Origin: Flavobacterium nitratireducens
Lineage (GTDB): Bacteria > Bacteroidota > Bacteroidia > Flavobacteriales > Flavobacteriaceae
Direction: 5' to 3'
NCBI RefSeq assembly: GCF_029625335.1
Contig: NZ_CP121111.1
Location: 2,108,001-2,172,000 of the forward strand
DNA: 64,000 bases
Numbering within the stretch: position 1 is the stretch's first letter; the number at the start of each line of letters is the position of its first letter. The notes below the pieces were generated by a model, which was given only the letters and a program-made list of their open reading frames with translations, had not been told where the DNA came from and ran no database searches. Made by a program: the position numbers and the translations under genes. Below are positions 1 to 8,924 of the stretch, in pieces.

Positions 1-171
1 AAAAACGATTTTTCAACTTATCAATATTGGAAAGCAGGCATTTTTAATAAAAGTTATTTGATTCAAAGTTCGGGACGATACAAAGGATATCCCAAACGAC
101 ATTCGGCTACCGAAGTAGGTTTTAGTGATCATTTTCCTGTTTATATTTATTTGATAAAGCAGGCAAAATAG
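1..171 (+). CDS. Endonuclease/exonuclease/phosphatase family protein, C-terminal end (partial)
   Basis: The window opens inside a reading frame of 56 residues that ends at a TAG. The last part reads GFSDHFPVYIYLIK, which fits the closing SDHFPV motif of the endonuclease/exonuclease/phosphatase superfamily, where this Asp-His pair belongs to the metal-dependent active site. The upstream H-A-T-E-V segment also suits that family. Nothing can be said about the substrate or the N-terminus because the rest lies outside the window. Confidence 0.6.
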   Translation, partial: KNDFSTYQYWKAGIFNKSYLIQSSGRYKGYPKRHSATEVGFSDHFPVYIYLIKQAK

Positions 172-188
172 ATAGCAAAAGGTCTAGC

Positions 189-241
189 CGCAAAGAAAAC
201 AAAGTATTTCGCAAGGATCGCAAAACTTTGTGTTCTTTGCG
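189..241. repeat. Inverted repeat with CCGCAAAG words
   Basis: The arms CGCAAAGAAAACAAAGT (189-205) and ACTTTGTGTTCTTTGCG (225-241) are complementary at 16 of 17 positions. A further TACTTTGCGG lies near 284. No T-run follows, so this is not a typical terminator. The same CCGCAAAG/CTTTGCGG words recur near 36.2 kb. Confidence 0.6.
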
Positions 242-343
242 TTTGTAAAGACAAAGAATGATTTCTCATTGCGTACTTTGCGGTTGGATAGAAACCAAAA
301 TTCTTTTTTTCGTACATTAGCATTTCTCAAAAAACAACTCAAA

Positions 344-883
344 ATGGCAATTTCAAAACCTTTTAACCTTACTAAATGGATTGACGAAAACCGTCAATTA
401 TTAAAACCACCTGTTGGAAACAAAAATTTATATGTTGATTCGGGCGATTATATTGTAATGATTGTCGCTGGGCCTAATGCTCGAAAAGATTTTCATTACA
501 ACGAAACAGAAGAGTTGTTTTATCAATTAGAAGGTTCTATCGAAGTGCATATTCAAGAAGATGGAGAGCGCAAAGTAATGCAACTGAATGCTGGAGATAT
601 GTATTTACACCCGGCTATGGTTCCTCATTCGCCTGCTCGTTCCGAAGGTTCTATCGGTTTAGTGATTGAGCGCAAAAGAGCCAATCAAGGTTATGTAGAT
701 GGTTTGCTTTGGTTTTGTGACAATTGCAATCACAAATTGCACGAGGTCTATTTTGAATTGAATAATATAGAGAAAGATTTTCTGCCTCATTTTGAACATT
801 TTTATAATTCAGAAAGTCTTCGTTCTTGCGAAAAATGCGGAACTGTTATGGCAACCGATCCAAGATTCACAGCAAAAAAATAA
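344..883 (+). CDS. nbaC: 3-hydroxyanthranilate 3,4-dioxygenase
   Basis: A 179-residue cupin enzyme that opens the ring of 3-hydroxyanthranilate to 2-amino-3-carboxymuconate semialdehyde, the step before quinolinate in the kynurenine route. The ATG at 344 begins MAISKPFNLTKWIDENR, the usual start for this family; a longer in-frame extension to 230 is non-conserved repeat sequence. The cupin metal residues are visible (HYNETEELFYQ and HPAMVPHSP). Two C-terminal CxxC pairs (CDNC and CEKC) form the rubredoxin-like iron site typical of the bacterial enzyme. Tryptophan dioxygenase, the first enzyme of the pathway, lies about 46 kb downstream. Confidence 0.93.
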   Translation: MAISKPFNLTKWIDENRQLLKPPVGNKNLYVDSGDYIVMIVAGPNARKDFHYNETEELFYQLEGSIEVHIQEDGERKVMQLNAGDMYLHPAMVPHSPARSEGSIGLVIERKRANQGYVDGLLWFCDNCNHKLHEVYFELNNIEKDFLPHFEHFYNSESLRSCEKCGTVMATDPRFTAKK

Positions 884-892
884 TTTTTTTTC

Positions 893-973
893 AGGAGCTA
901 TTCCCGTTATCCGCTATATCTTTTCCTGTCCGCCGCGGCGGATAGGAAAAGGATGCCGCTCCTACCGGGGCTA
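893..973. repeat. GC-rich palindromic intergenic repeat
   Basis: This 80-bp spacer element is much more GC-rich than its surroundings. Its core CCGCCGCGGCGG (930-941) is a perfect palindrome, flanked by TTTTCCTGT and ATAGGAAAA as further arms. It starts AGGAGCTATTCCCG and ends ACCGGGGCT. From memory, similar elements are scattered between genes in flavobacterial genomes; that should be checked. It sits 10 bp after nbaC and just before the aldehyde dehydrogenase. Confidence 0.7.
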
Positions 974-992
974 AAAACAAAAATTCATAACC

Positions 993-2547
993 ATGTCAAC
1001 AATCGCTACACAATTTGGAATTCAAGAAGCTTTAAAGCAATTAGGAATTCAGGAAGTAAATGAAGGAACTTCTACGGGAATTCATTTTTTCTCAGAAGGA
1101 GAGGTTTTGGAAAGTTACTCCCCAGTAGATGGAACATTAATTGCGAAAGTAAAAATAACTTCAGCTGCTGATTACGAACAAGTAATGCAGGCAGCCTCCG
1201 AAGCTTTTAAAACCTTCCGTTTAATTCCAGCACCCAAGCGTGGCGAAATTGTGAGGCAATTTGGCGACAGATTACGTCAAAATAAAGAAGCCTTAGGGAA
1301 ATTGGTTTCTTATGAAATGGGGAAATCTTTGCAGGAAGGCTTCGGCGAGGTTCAGGAAATGATTGATATTTGTGATTTTGCCGTGGGATTGTCTCGTCAA
1401 TTACACGGATTGACAATGCATTCGGAAAGACCTAATCATCGAATGTATGAGCAATACCATCCACTTGGAGTGGTTGGAATCATTTCGGCTTTTAATTTTC
1501 CAGTAGCTGTTTGGTCTTGGAATGCGGCTTTGGCTTTGGTTTGTGGCAATGTTTGTGTTTGGAAACCTTCAGAGAAAACACCGCTGTGTGGTATTGCTTG
1601 CCAAAGCATTTTAGCACAAGTTTTACAGGAAAACAATCTGCCAGAAGGAATTTCTTGTTTGATAACAGGAGATTATGTTTTAGGGGAATTAATGACCAAT
1701 GATGCTAGAATTCCTTTGATATCTGCTACAGGTTCAACCCGAATGGGGAAAATAGTAGCGCAAACTGTTGCCGCTCGATTAGGTAAATCGCTATTGGAAT
1801 TAGGAGGAAATAATGCAATCATTGTAACTCCTGATGCCGATGTTAAAATGACTGTTATAGGTGCTGTTTTTGGTGCCGTGGGAACTGCTGGTCAGCGTTG
1901 TACTTCGACGCTGTCGTTTAATTATACACGAAAGTATCTATGAAAAGTTGAAATTAGCCTTGGTGGCTGCTTACCAACAATTGCGAATAGGAAATCCATT
2001 GGATGAAAACAATCATGTGGGACCTCTTATTGATGCAGATGCTGTGGAAAAATACAACAAAGCATTAGAAAAAGCAGTTGCTGAAGGAGCTACTATTCTG
2101 GTAGAAGGACGAGTGCTTTCTGGTCCGGGATTTGAAAGTGGATGTTATGTTCAACCGGCCATTGTTGAAGCGGATAATGCGTTTGAAATTGTCCAAAGCG
2201 AAACATTTGCTCCGATTTTGTATTTGATAAAATACACTGGAACAGTCGAAAATGCTATTGCTCTTCAAAACAACGTTGCACAGGGATTATCTTCGGCAAT
2301 AATGACAAACAACTTGCGTGAAGCAGAACTTTTCTTATCCGTTGCTGGTTCTGATTGCGGAATTGCTAATGTCAATATTGGGACTTCCGGTGCCGAAATT
2401 GGTGGTGCTTTTGGTGGAGAAAAAGAAACAGGCGGCGGTCGTGAATCGGGTTCTGATGCTTGGAAAGTCTATATGCGAAGACAAACCAATACGATTAATT
2501 ATGGCACTAGCTTGCCTTTGGCACAAGGAATAAAGTTTGATTTGTAG
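993..2547 (+). pseudogene. ALDH7-type aldehyde dehydrogenase, broken by a 1-base insertion
   Basis: NAD-dependent aldehyde dehydrogenase of the ALDH7 (antiquitin, aminoadipate-semialdehyde) type. The first frame runs from 993 to the active-site region (LELGGNN, then [10 protein letters not shown] containing the catalytic Cys) and then derails to a stop at 1943. The rest continues one frame away from about 1917 to 2547 and ends with the ALDH7-like [12 protein letters not shown] and [11 protein letters not shown]. Removing one base near 1912 (acgCTGtcg to acgCGtcg) restores a 517-residue protein of normal family length reading TSTRRLIIHES across the join. No other damage is seen, so a read error is possible. 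It follows nbaC, but the substrate is not proven. Confidence 0.88.
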
Positions 2548-2565
2548 CTAGGTATAGAGTGAGTT

Positions 2566-2602
2566 AAAAAAGACAATTAAACCAATTCAATTGTCTTTTT
2601 TG
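2566..2602. terminator. Bidirectional terminator between convergent genes
   Basis: AAAAAAGACAATT (2566-2578) pairs perfectly with AATTGTCTTTTTT (2589-2601) around a 10-nt loop. The A-run and T-run allow termination from both strands, serving the aldehyde dehydrogenase and the opposing outer-membrane protein gene. Confidence 0.85.
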
Positions 2603-2616
2603 GCTTTGTTTTTCGT

Positions 2617-3115
2617 TTACAAATTAAAAGAAGCACCTATATTAAAAGTAAATTGATTGTTCAAAAGGTCAAATCCAGTAGCTTCTGGTTTGTATTTGGA
2701 AATTGGAAAACCAATTTCGCTTACAACTCCAAAGCCATCTGTAAAGAAATAACGAACCCCTAAATGACCACCAAAATTTCTCAACCCTAAATCCAGCCCA
2801 GGATAAATATCTAATTTTTCGTTACTATCGAAGATGTTACCAATATTGGCATTAAAGCGAATTTTTAGATCGAATCTGTCTCCAAAATCAGGTTTGTTAC
2901 CAAGTGCGTCATTACTAACCGACAGTAAATAGGAAATAGTTCCGCCCACCGAAATGTTTTTGCCTAATCCATAATCATTTGATATTCTAATTCCGGAACC
3001 ATGTTCTTGAAGATTGGCCACGATATCAAATTTTTCATCCGTTTTTCCTTTATAAGCTTGAGCATTTGCCAAGTCAATTGATAGTATTCCTATATAATAC
3101 AAATATTTTTTTCAT
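2617..3115 (-). pseudogene. Small outer-membrane beta-barrel protein (DUF6646-like), frameshift in signal peptide
   Basis: The body is a small secreted beta-barrel: it begins after an ANAQA signal cleavage site, has alternating hydrophobic strands (YPGLDLGLRNFGGHLGVRYFF) and ends NIGASFNL with a terminal aromatic strand. The frame as read has only a TTG start at 3102. An ATG at 3115 (MKK...) is one base out of frame. Dropping one A from the seven-A run at 3106-3112 gives MKKYLYYIGILSIDLANAQA, a convincing signal peptide, and a protein of about 165 residues. Family assignment to DUF6646 is from memory and tentative. The indel is either a read error or a homopolymer on/off switch. Confidence 0.7.
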
Positions 3116-3139
3116 AGTATGAGTTTGAAAGTAGTACAA

Positions 3140-3865
3140 TTAATTTCTGCCCTTTTCGTCAAAATACAATTGGTGTAAGGGCTCGCTTTGCCAAAATTCT
3201 TTGGTATCAATGTCCATAATGGTCAAAGGACCTTTAAAAGCAGCTCCAGTATCAACATTCCAAATACATCCTTTTTTGATTGGGATCGTTTTGTTGATTC
3301 GTGTCACAGGGGTGTGGCCTATATAAATTTCGTTGTATAAAGTGAGTCTTTTAGGGTAGCTTACATCATTTGGATTGATGCTAGTATCTAAAGCTAAAGC
3401 TGTTTCCCATAAGGTTCTGTCCCAGTAAAATAGTTTTGGAAAATATTCATAATTTACCCCATTCATATTGGTAAATCCAGCATGAATAAACAAGCGTTGT
3501 TTGTCATCCAGATGATAATCCTGTAAAGATTGTAAGAACTCAACATGTAATTGTTTGTTTTCAGTACTTACTTTTTCGTACGCTAGTACAGTGGCTTCTC
3601 CTCCGTGATTGTACCATAAAAGGTTGTCTTTGCTGTCTTTTAACCAATGGAGTAGTAATTCATCATGATTGCCTCTAATGAAAATACAATCATTCGTGCT
3701 GTTTAATTCTATTAAATAATCCAATACTTGCGGAGATTGACTCCATCCATCTACATAATCTCCTAGAAAAATGAGCTTATCCTTTTTTGTTACTTTGGCT
3801 CTTTCCATTATTTGATGCAGAGCACGTAATCCGCCATGAATGTCTCCAATAACTAATGTTCTCAT
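3140..3865 (-). CDS. Metallophosphoesterase, PPP-type serine/threonine phosphatase family
   Basis: A 241-residue cytoplasmic phosphoesterase. The dimetal motifs appear in order: GDIHG near residue 7, GDYVDGW near 36, GNHDE near 65, then IHAGF and GHTPV towards the C-terminus. These are the signatures of the PPP family (protein phosphatases, PrpE and ApaH). The substrate cannot be told: phosphoprotein and dinucleotide polyphosphate are both possible. The gene is single, with an A/T-rich 325-bp spacer upstream. Confidence 0.85.
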   Translation of the reverse strand: MRTLVIGDIHGGLRALHQIMERAKVTKKDKLIFLGDYVDGWSQSPQVLDYLIELNSTNDCIFIRGNHDELLLHWLKDSKDNLLWYNHGGEATVLAYEKVSTENKQLHVEFLQSLQDYHLDDKQRLFIHAGFTNMNGVNYEYFPKLFYWDRTLWETALALDTSINPNDVSYPKRLTLYNEIYIGHTPVTRINKTIPIKKGCIWNVDTGAAFKGPLTIMDIDTKEFWQSEPLHQLYFDEKGRN

Positions 3866-4190
3866 TTTTTAAAATCTTCTTTAGTTTTTCAAGATAGTAA
3901 AAATATATAAAAGTGTTTAGAGGAACTTTTTTTTAAATATTTTTTTGAGTTTTTGTCCCCTTTATTCTTAGTGATAAATATACCTGCTTTTGGTGATTTT
4001 TTGGTGATTTTTTGGTGATATTTTTTTTATAAATTTATGCAGATTATTGAAAATCAATATTTTTAGTATTGAGAAAAACTGTACAAAATAACTTTTGATT
4101 TTAATCAACGCTTTAAAAGTCTAGTTTTTAATGTTATAAGTAAGATGAGTTGAACTTTATAAAAAGTTCACTTTTAAAAATGGGTTTAGG
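3866..4190. other. Intergenic spacer with 11-bp tandem repeat
   Basis: This is the divergent spacer between the phosphatase and the histidine kinase. It is very A/T rich. It holds an 11-bp tandem repeat of GGTGATTTTTT at 3992-4002 and 4003-4013, with a third partial copy to 4020. No gene, RNA structure or clear TAnnTTTG promoter was recognised. Confidence 0.6.
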
Positions 4191-5274
4191 ATGAAAAATG
4201 AACTTTCAGATTACAAACATGCTCTTGACGAATCCTCAATAGTCGCTATAACAGATCAAAAAGGAATTATTATTCATGCTAATGATAACTTTTGTAGAAT
4301 TTCGAAATACACTAAAGAAGAACTTCTAGGAAAAGATCATAGAATCATTAATTCCGGTTATCATTCGAAAGAATTTATTAGAAATTTATGGAGGACTATT
4401 TCTAGTGGAAATATTTGGAAAGGGGAATTGAAAAATAAAGCTAAGGATGGCTCAACGTACTGGGTAGATACTACTATAGTTCCTTTTATAAATGAACATG
4501 GAAAGCCTTATCAATATGTGGCCATACGTTCGGATATCACTGATAGGAAAAAGGCGGAAGAAAATTTAATTCGATATTCGACTGCTCTAGAAATTACAAA
4601 TAAGCAGTTGATTGATTTTTGTAACATTGTTTCCCATAATCTAAGAGCACCATTAACTAATATAGCAATGTTAGTAGATTTTATTGAGCAGAGTGATGAT
4701 GAAGAGGAGCGTAAAGAAATTCAAGTGAAAATCAAACCGGTAATCAACCATTTATTGGAGGTTTTTAACGAATTAGTGGAGTCGATTCAAGTACAACAAG
4801 ATGCAGGTATTAAAAATTGACGAAATTAATATTGGGGATTGTATCGCAAACAATTTAAGTTTTTTTGAAACTCAAATTAAAGAGTACGATGTTACTGTAA
4901 AAACAAATTTATTAGATGTTTCTTTAATTTATTTTCCACAAAAATATATTGATAGTATACTAACTAACTTGATTAGTAATGCTTTAAAATATCGTTCTCC
5001 CGATAGAAAATTAGTCCTAACAATTGAAGCCAAACAAGTAAAAGATAAATTTATATTATCTGTAAGCGATAACGGACTAGGGATTGATTTGGATATGCAT
5101 AAGCATCATGTTTTTAAAATACGAAAAACATTTCATAGACACAAAGATGCAAAAGGATTTGGTCTGTATTTAATTAAAACTCAGGTTGAGGCAATGAGAG
5201 GTCGGATTTGGGTAGAGAGTAAAGTAGATGTAGGCAGTACTTTTTTTGTTGAATTTAAAAATTTAAAATTATGA
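4191..5274 (+). pseudogene. PAS-domain sensor histidine kinase, frameshifted
   Basis: Soluble-looking sensor kinase with no membrane segment. A PAS domain spans roughly residues 12-118 and ends SDITDRKKAEE. The dimerisation helix carries the phospho-acceptor in IVSHNLRAP (His149). The ATPase part has an N box (NLISNALKY), DNGLGI and GFGLYLIK. The frame breaks at the five-A run 4812-4816; removing one A joins DAGIK to IDEINIGD and gives 360 residues. Its stop overlaps the response-regulator start (ATGA at 5271-5274), so the pair is translationally coupled. The break falls between phospho-acceptor and ATPase domains, so the gene as read would be inactive. Confidence 0.85.
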
Positions 5275-5681
5275 AGACAATTAATAATATGACCTTAATT
5301 GATGACGATGAGGTTTTTGTTTTTTTGACAAAAAAAGCAATTGAAAGAACCCATTTAGTAGAATTGATTAGGGTTTTTAGTAATGGATTAGATGCTATTG
5401 ATTTTCTAAGAGAAAATAGTAACAATGTGGATGCTTTGCCTGAAATTATATTACTGGATTTAAGCATGCCAATTATGGATGGATGGCAATTTTTAGATCA
5501 ATTTTCGAAGTTAGCACCTAAAATTGATAAAAAAATAATTATATATCTCTGTTCCTCGTCCATATCTCCTAATGATATTCAATTGGCTAAAAAAAATAGT
5601 TTAGTAACAGATTACGTAATTAAGCCTATTACTAAAGAAAAATTAATAGAATTGATAAAAAATATGATTGAAGATATGTGA
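5271..5681 (+). CDS. Response regulator, receiver domain only
   Basis: A 136-residue single-domain receiver. It has the acidic pocket LIDDDE near residue 10, the phospho-acceptor Asp in ILLDLSMPIMDGW near residue 63, SS in the switch position (YLCSSSIS) and the conserved Lys in VIKPI. No output domain follows, so it probably acts by protein contact or phosphotransfer. It overlaps the upstream kinase by 4 bp and is its likely partner. Confidence 0.93.
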   Translation: MKTINNMTLIDDDEVFVFLTKKAIERTHLVELIRVFSNGLDAIDFLRENSNNVDALPEIILLDLSMPIMDGWQFLDQFSKLAPKIDKKIIIYLCSSSISPNDIQLAKKNSLVTDYVIKPITKEKLIELIKNMIEDM

Positions 5682-5694
5682 TTGAAATTCTGTT

Positions 5695-6838
5695 TTAGGT
5701 TTGTACATCATATTTCATTTTTCTAAGAACACGCATCGCTTCTTTAAACAAAGAATAAATAGCGGGAAAAGGTTTTAAGTAGGTTTTTGCGTTCTATTAA
5801 TTTTCTTTTGGCATCATCAAAACCATTGAGATAACAAATCATGAATGTAGAAGGAAGATTTTCTAAGTCTTTTAGTTCTCTTGGCGTGAGCTGCATGCCT
5901 TTTTTGAGTTTGTTTACTAATGCTTCGTTTGAATTATAAATATGAAAAAGCATTTTTTTATTGAAAACGGGTGGTTCAAATAACATTTTGCTTTCAATTT
6001 TATAATAGCCATTTTCAAAAAAATAAATAGTTTGTTGTTCTAAAGGGTAAAAACTGGTTTTATCATTTAATCCCAGTGGAATATATTCGATAATTGTGAA
6101 ACTGTTTTGATCAAAAGAGATCGTTACTACATCCTGCGCCGAATAAAAAAGTTTAATATGCTCGTTAATTAATTCGATATCTACTCTTGATAAAAAGGTT
6201 TTATCTCTTACTGTTTTAGGAATTCCTGCCCAGCAAATAACAAATAATTCCTTGAAAACCTTGTACTTTGGATCCATATTTTTATGTCTCGAATTCATAA
6301 AATCATAGAAGCCGTCCAGCGTATATTGGATATTATTACGGGAATTGTTTTCAAGGTCAATTACCGTTGCGGTATTTAAGTAGTTTTTTTCAATTTTATC
6401 TTCCGTGGGAGTGGTGTTACTTCCTCGCCTAATAAAAATACTATGAGCAGGAATAGTATGGATTCCTTTTTTAAAGGAGGATACTTTGTTTTTAGGCTTT
6501 ATAGTTACTAAACCTATTACTCTATCCTTGGGTAAGTTGGGAAAAGGAACATTTTCGTACTGAATTTTTGGCGGATTGTCCAGGTAGGCATTTACAAGAT
6601 TTTGGATATGGCTATCGTCAAAAAAATCAGTGCCTATAATTTCGTTGTCTTGGTCTTCAACTCCTACTACAATATAGGAATTGTTAGCCGGATTTGAATT
6701 TGACAGTCCGCAAATGTGTTTTAAGAATTTGGATTTTCCTTCTTTTGTGTGTAAATTTAATTGCCGTTTTTTGTCGTAAAAACTATTTTCATCATTATGA
6801 GCAAGCAAGTTTTTTATTAAAAGCCGTTTGTTAATCAT
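5695..6838 (-). pseudogene. AlbA_2 (Schlafen-like) ATP-binding domain protein, frameshift near C-terminus
   Basis: The N-terminal part looks like an AlbA_2 domain: after FYDKKRQLNLHTKEGKSKFLKHICGL it has the pattern IVVGVED...IIGTDFFDD and then a substrate-like RRGSNTTPT segment. Such proteins are often called putative transcriptional regulators or nucleic-acid-associated ATPases; the role here is unknown. The frame as read stops at 5744. Removing one base from the five-T run at 5784-5788 continues it as KTYLKPFPAIYSLFKEAMRV and then ends at 5695 after YDVQT, giving about 380 residues. It is transcribed away from the lipoprotein gene at 6946. Confidence 0.7.
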
Positions 6839-6945
6839 TTGAGAGTAAGATTTACGATTTGATTTTTGAAAAACCTTATTTTTTAATACAATTTTATTGC
6901 TTTTATTACGTTGTTAAGATACTAATTTTAAATAAATCAAAGAAA

Positions 6946-7761
6946 ATGAAAAAGATTAAATTTTGCCCTAAATCGTTTTTTATCATTGCTTTGCTTGCAA
7001 TTTTTTTTACTGCCTGTAATGATAATGATGACGGAAATCAAACATCTAGAGTTATGGTTCGAATGGTAGATGCGCCAGGAGATTTTGATGAAGTAAATAT
7101 TGATGTCCAAGACATAATGATTAAAAAATCAGATGGTACCGATGATTCAGAAGGCTGGATAAGTATTGTTGATGATAATTTTACTCCGGGTGTATATAAT
7201 TTATTAGACCTAACAGGAGGCGTAAGTCTTTTATTAGCTGACAATGTTGTTCCCTCTGGATATTTGGGACAAATTCGATTGGTTTTAGGAGAAAATAATA
7301 CCTTAGTAAAAGGAGATCAAGTAATGCAATTAAGTACCCCAAGTGCTATGCAATCTGGATTAAAGTTAAATGTAAAACAAACATTGCTTGCAGGTGCAAC
7401 TTATGAGTTTGTTTTGGATTTTGATGCTAGTAAATCTATTGTTTCTGCAGGTAGTTCAGGGTCGTATAATTTAAAACCTGTTATTCGTGTTTCGGCTGCT
7501 GCAACTTCAGGCGTGATAAAAGGGATGATTAATCCTGTACTTGAAGGATATCAGGTTGCTGTTTCTGTACCAGTTGGGGATGATGTTATTACTACTTTTG
7601 TAGACGAAACTGGAAAGTTTCAGTTAAATGGTGTTCCTGAAGGGACTTATACTTTGACTTTAACTCCAGAAACGGCATCAGGAAAAACAGCCGTTGTAGT
7701 TAATGGTGTGGTTGTGTCCAATGGTCAAGTCACCGATGTAGGTTCAGTTACTTTTAATTAA
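6946..7761 (+). CDS. DUF4382 domain lipoprotein
   Basis: A 271-residue lipoprotein. The ATG at 6946 gives MKKIKFCPKSFFIIALLAIFF followed by the lipobox FTAC, so lipid attachment at that Cys is expected. Upstream in-frame codons to 6859 would bury the signal peptide and are rejected. Residues about 35-185 match the DUF4382 pattern (VRMVDAPGDFDEVNIDVQDI). The C-terminus (GVIKGMINPVLEGY, then GKFQLNGVPEGTYTLTLTP) is a carboxypeptidase-regulatory-like beta sandwich. The family's function is not known. Confidence 0.85.
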   Translation: MKKIKFCPKSFFIIALLAIFFTACNDNDDGNQTSRVMVRMVDAPGDFDEVNIDVQDIMIKKSDGTDDSEGWISIVDDNFTPGVYNLLDLTGGVSLLLADNVVPSGYLGQIRLVLGENNTLVKGDQVMQLSTPSAMQSGLKLNVKQTLLAGATYEFVLDFDASKSIVSAGSSGSYNLKPVIRVSAAATSGVIKGMINPVLEGYQVAVSVPVGDDVITTFVDETGKFQLNGVPEGTYTLTLTPETASGKTAVVVNGVVVSNGQVTDVGSVTFN

Positions 7762-7765
7762 TTAC

Positions 7766-7797
7766 AAAAAAAACAGCTCTTATGAGCTGTTTTTTTA
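7766..7797. terminator. Bidirectional terminator
   Basis: AAAACAGCTC and GAGCTGTTTT form a 10-bp stem around a TTAT loop, with an A-run before and a T-run after. It lies between the DUF4382 gene and the opposing SDR gene and can serve both. Confidence 0.88.
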
Positions 7798-7803
7798 TGC
7801 TTA

Positions 7804-8556
7804 CTATTCCCGTTGAACAAGAGTTGCCGAACCTTGAGCCGTACACATAACCACCATATCAGAAATGTTAACATGGTACGGTCTGGAAATGACAAAATGA
7901 ATAATATCGGCAATGTCTTCGGCTTTTAGTGGTGTAAACCCTTTGTATACATTTGCTGCTTTTTCGGTATCGCCTTTAAACCGAACTTCACTAAACTCGG
8001 TTTCTACCAGTCCCGGATGAATAGCTCCAACACGTATACCATAAGGATTTAAATCCATTTTCATTCCTTTGTTTATAGCATCTACAGCGTGTTTAGTAGC
8101 GCAGTATACATTGCCGTTTGGATACACCTGTTTGGCAGCTGTAGAACCGATGTTAATGATATGTCCTGATTTTTGAGCAATCATTTTCGGAATGATAGCT
8201 TTAGATACATACAATAATCCTTTTAGGTTAATATCTATCATGTTTTCCCAATCGTCTAGATTCCCATCTTGAATAGGATCTAGTCCATGTGCATTACCCG
8301 CATTATTAATTAAAACATCAATATTTGAAAAGGTTTCAGGGAGTGAATCTATGTTTGCAAAAACCGCATTTTTGTCGCTTACATCAAATTCAAGGCTGTA
8401 AACACTAGTGTATTGACTCAGTTCTTTTTCCAATTCTTCAAGACGGTTTTTTCGTCTTCCACAAATGATAATTGTGTAATTATTTTTTGCTAAAAGTTGT
8501 GCTGTAGCTTTTCCAATTCCGCTTGTAGCTCCTGTTATTAAGACTGTTTTAGTCAT
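7804..8556 (-). CDS. SDR family NAD(P)-dependent oxidoreductase (YdfG-like)
   Basis: A 250-residue classical short-chain dehydrogenase. It has the cofactor motif TGATSGIG near residue 8, CGRRKNRLE that suggests NADP preference, NNAGNAHG, the catalytic Ser in INIGSTAA and the YCATK catalytic Tyr/Lys. The overall pattern (GLVETEFSEVRFKGD) resembles YdfG-type 3-hydroxy acid dehydrogenases acting on L-allo-threonine or serine. The exact substrate is inferred. Confidence 0.88.
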   Translation of the reverse strand: MTKTVLITGATSGIGKATAQLLAKNNYTIIICGRRKNRLEELEKELSQYTSVYSLEFDVSDKNAVFANIDSLPETFSNIDVLINNAGNAHGLDPIQDGNLDDWENMIDINLKGLLYVSKAIIPKMIAQKSGHIINIGSTAAKQVYPNGNVYCATKHAVDAINKGMKMDLNPYGIRVGAIHPGLVETEFSEVRFKGDTEKAANVYKGFTPLKAEDIADIIHFVISRPYHVNISDMVVMCTAQGSATLVQRE

Positions 8557-8924
8557 GATGTTGTATTTGAACTTAAGAATTGAGTTTGAAAATTTTGTTA
8601 GCGTATATTTTAAATAATAGGAATTAAAAAAATAGCAAAATTAGGTAGAAATATATAATTCTAATATCTATTTCTAAAGGCTTTACATTCTGTAAATTAG
8701 AATTGATTTAAATAGGTTTCTTTTTTAGAAAAATGGATTTCTGTAACTTTTTAGAATGTATTTTTTAAAGTTCTTAAAATTATGGAAATTGTATCATAAT
8801 TCGTCCTTAAAATTGCAGTATTTGTAGAAGTTTTAACCATTTTTTAACATCTTTCCTCTAAAAAAAAATTCAATTTGCACTATCAAAACTGAGGCATTAA
8901 ATTCAAGGAATTAAAAATAATTTT
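8557..8924. other. Intergenic spacer upstream of the Bat operon
   Basis: A 368-bp A/T-rich divergent spacer between the SDR gene and moxR. The segment nearest moxR contains TCAATTTGCAC at about 8869-8879, a weak match to the TAnnTTTG box of Bacteroidota promoters, 45-55 bp before the start codon. No other structure was recognised. Confidence 0.45.

Noticed and set aside
230-343. N-terminal extension of 3-hydroxyanthranilate dioxygenase
   Set aside because: The extra 38 codons are translated repeat sequence; the conserved protein begins at the ATG at 344.
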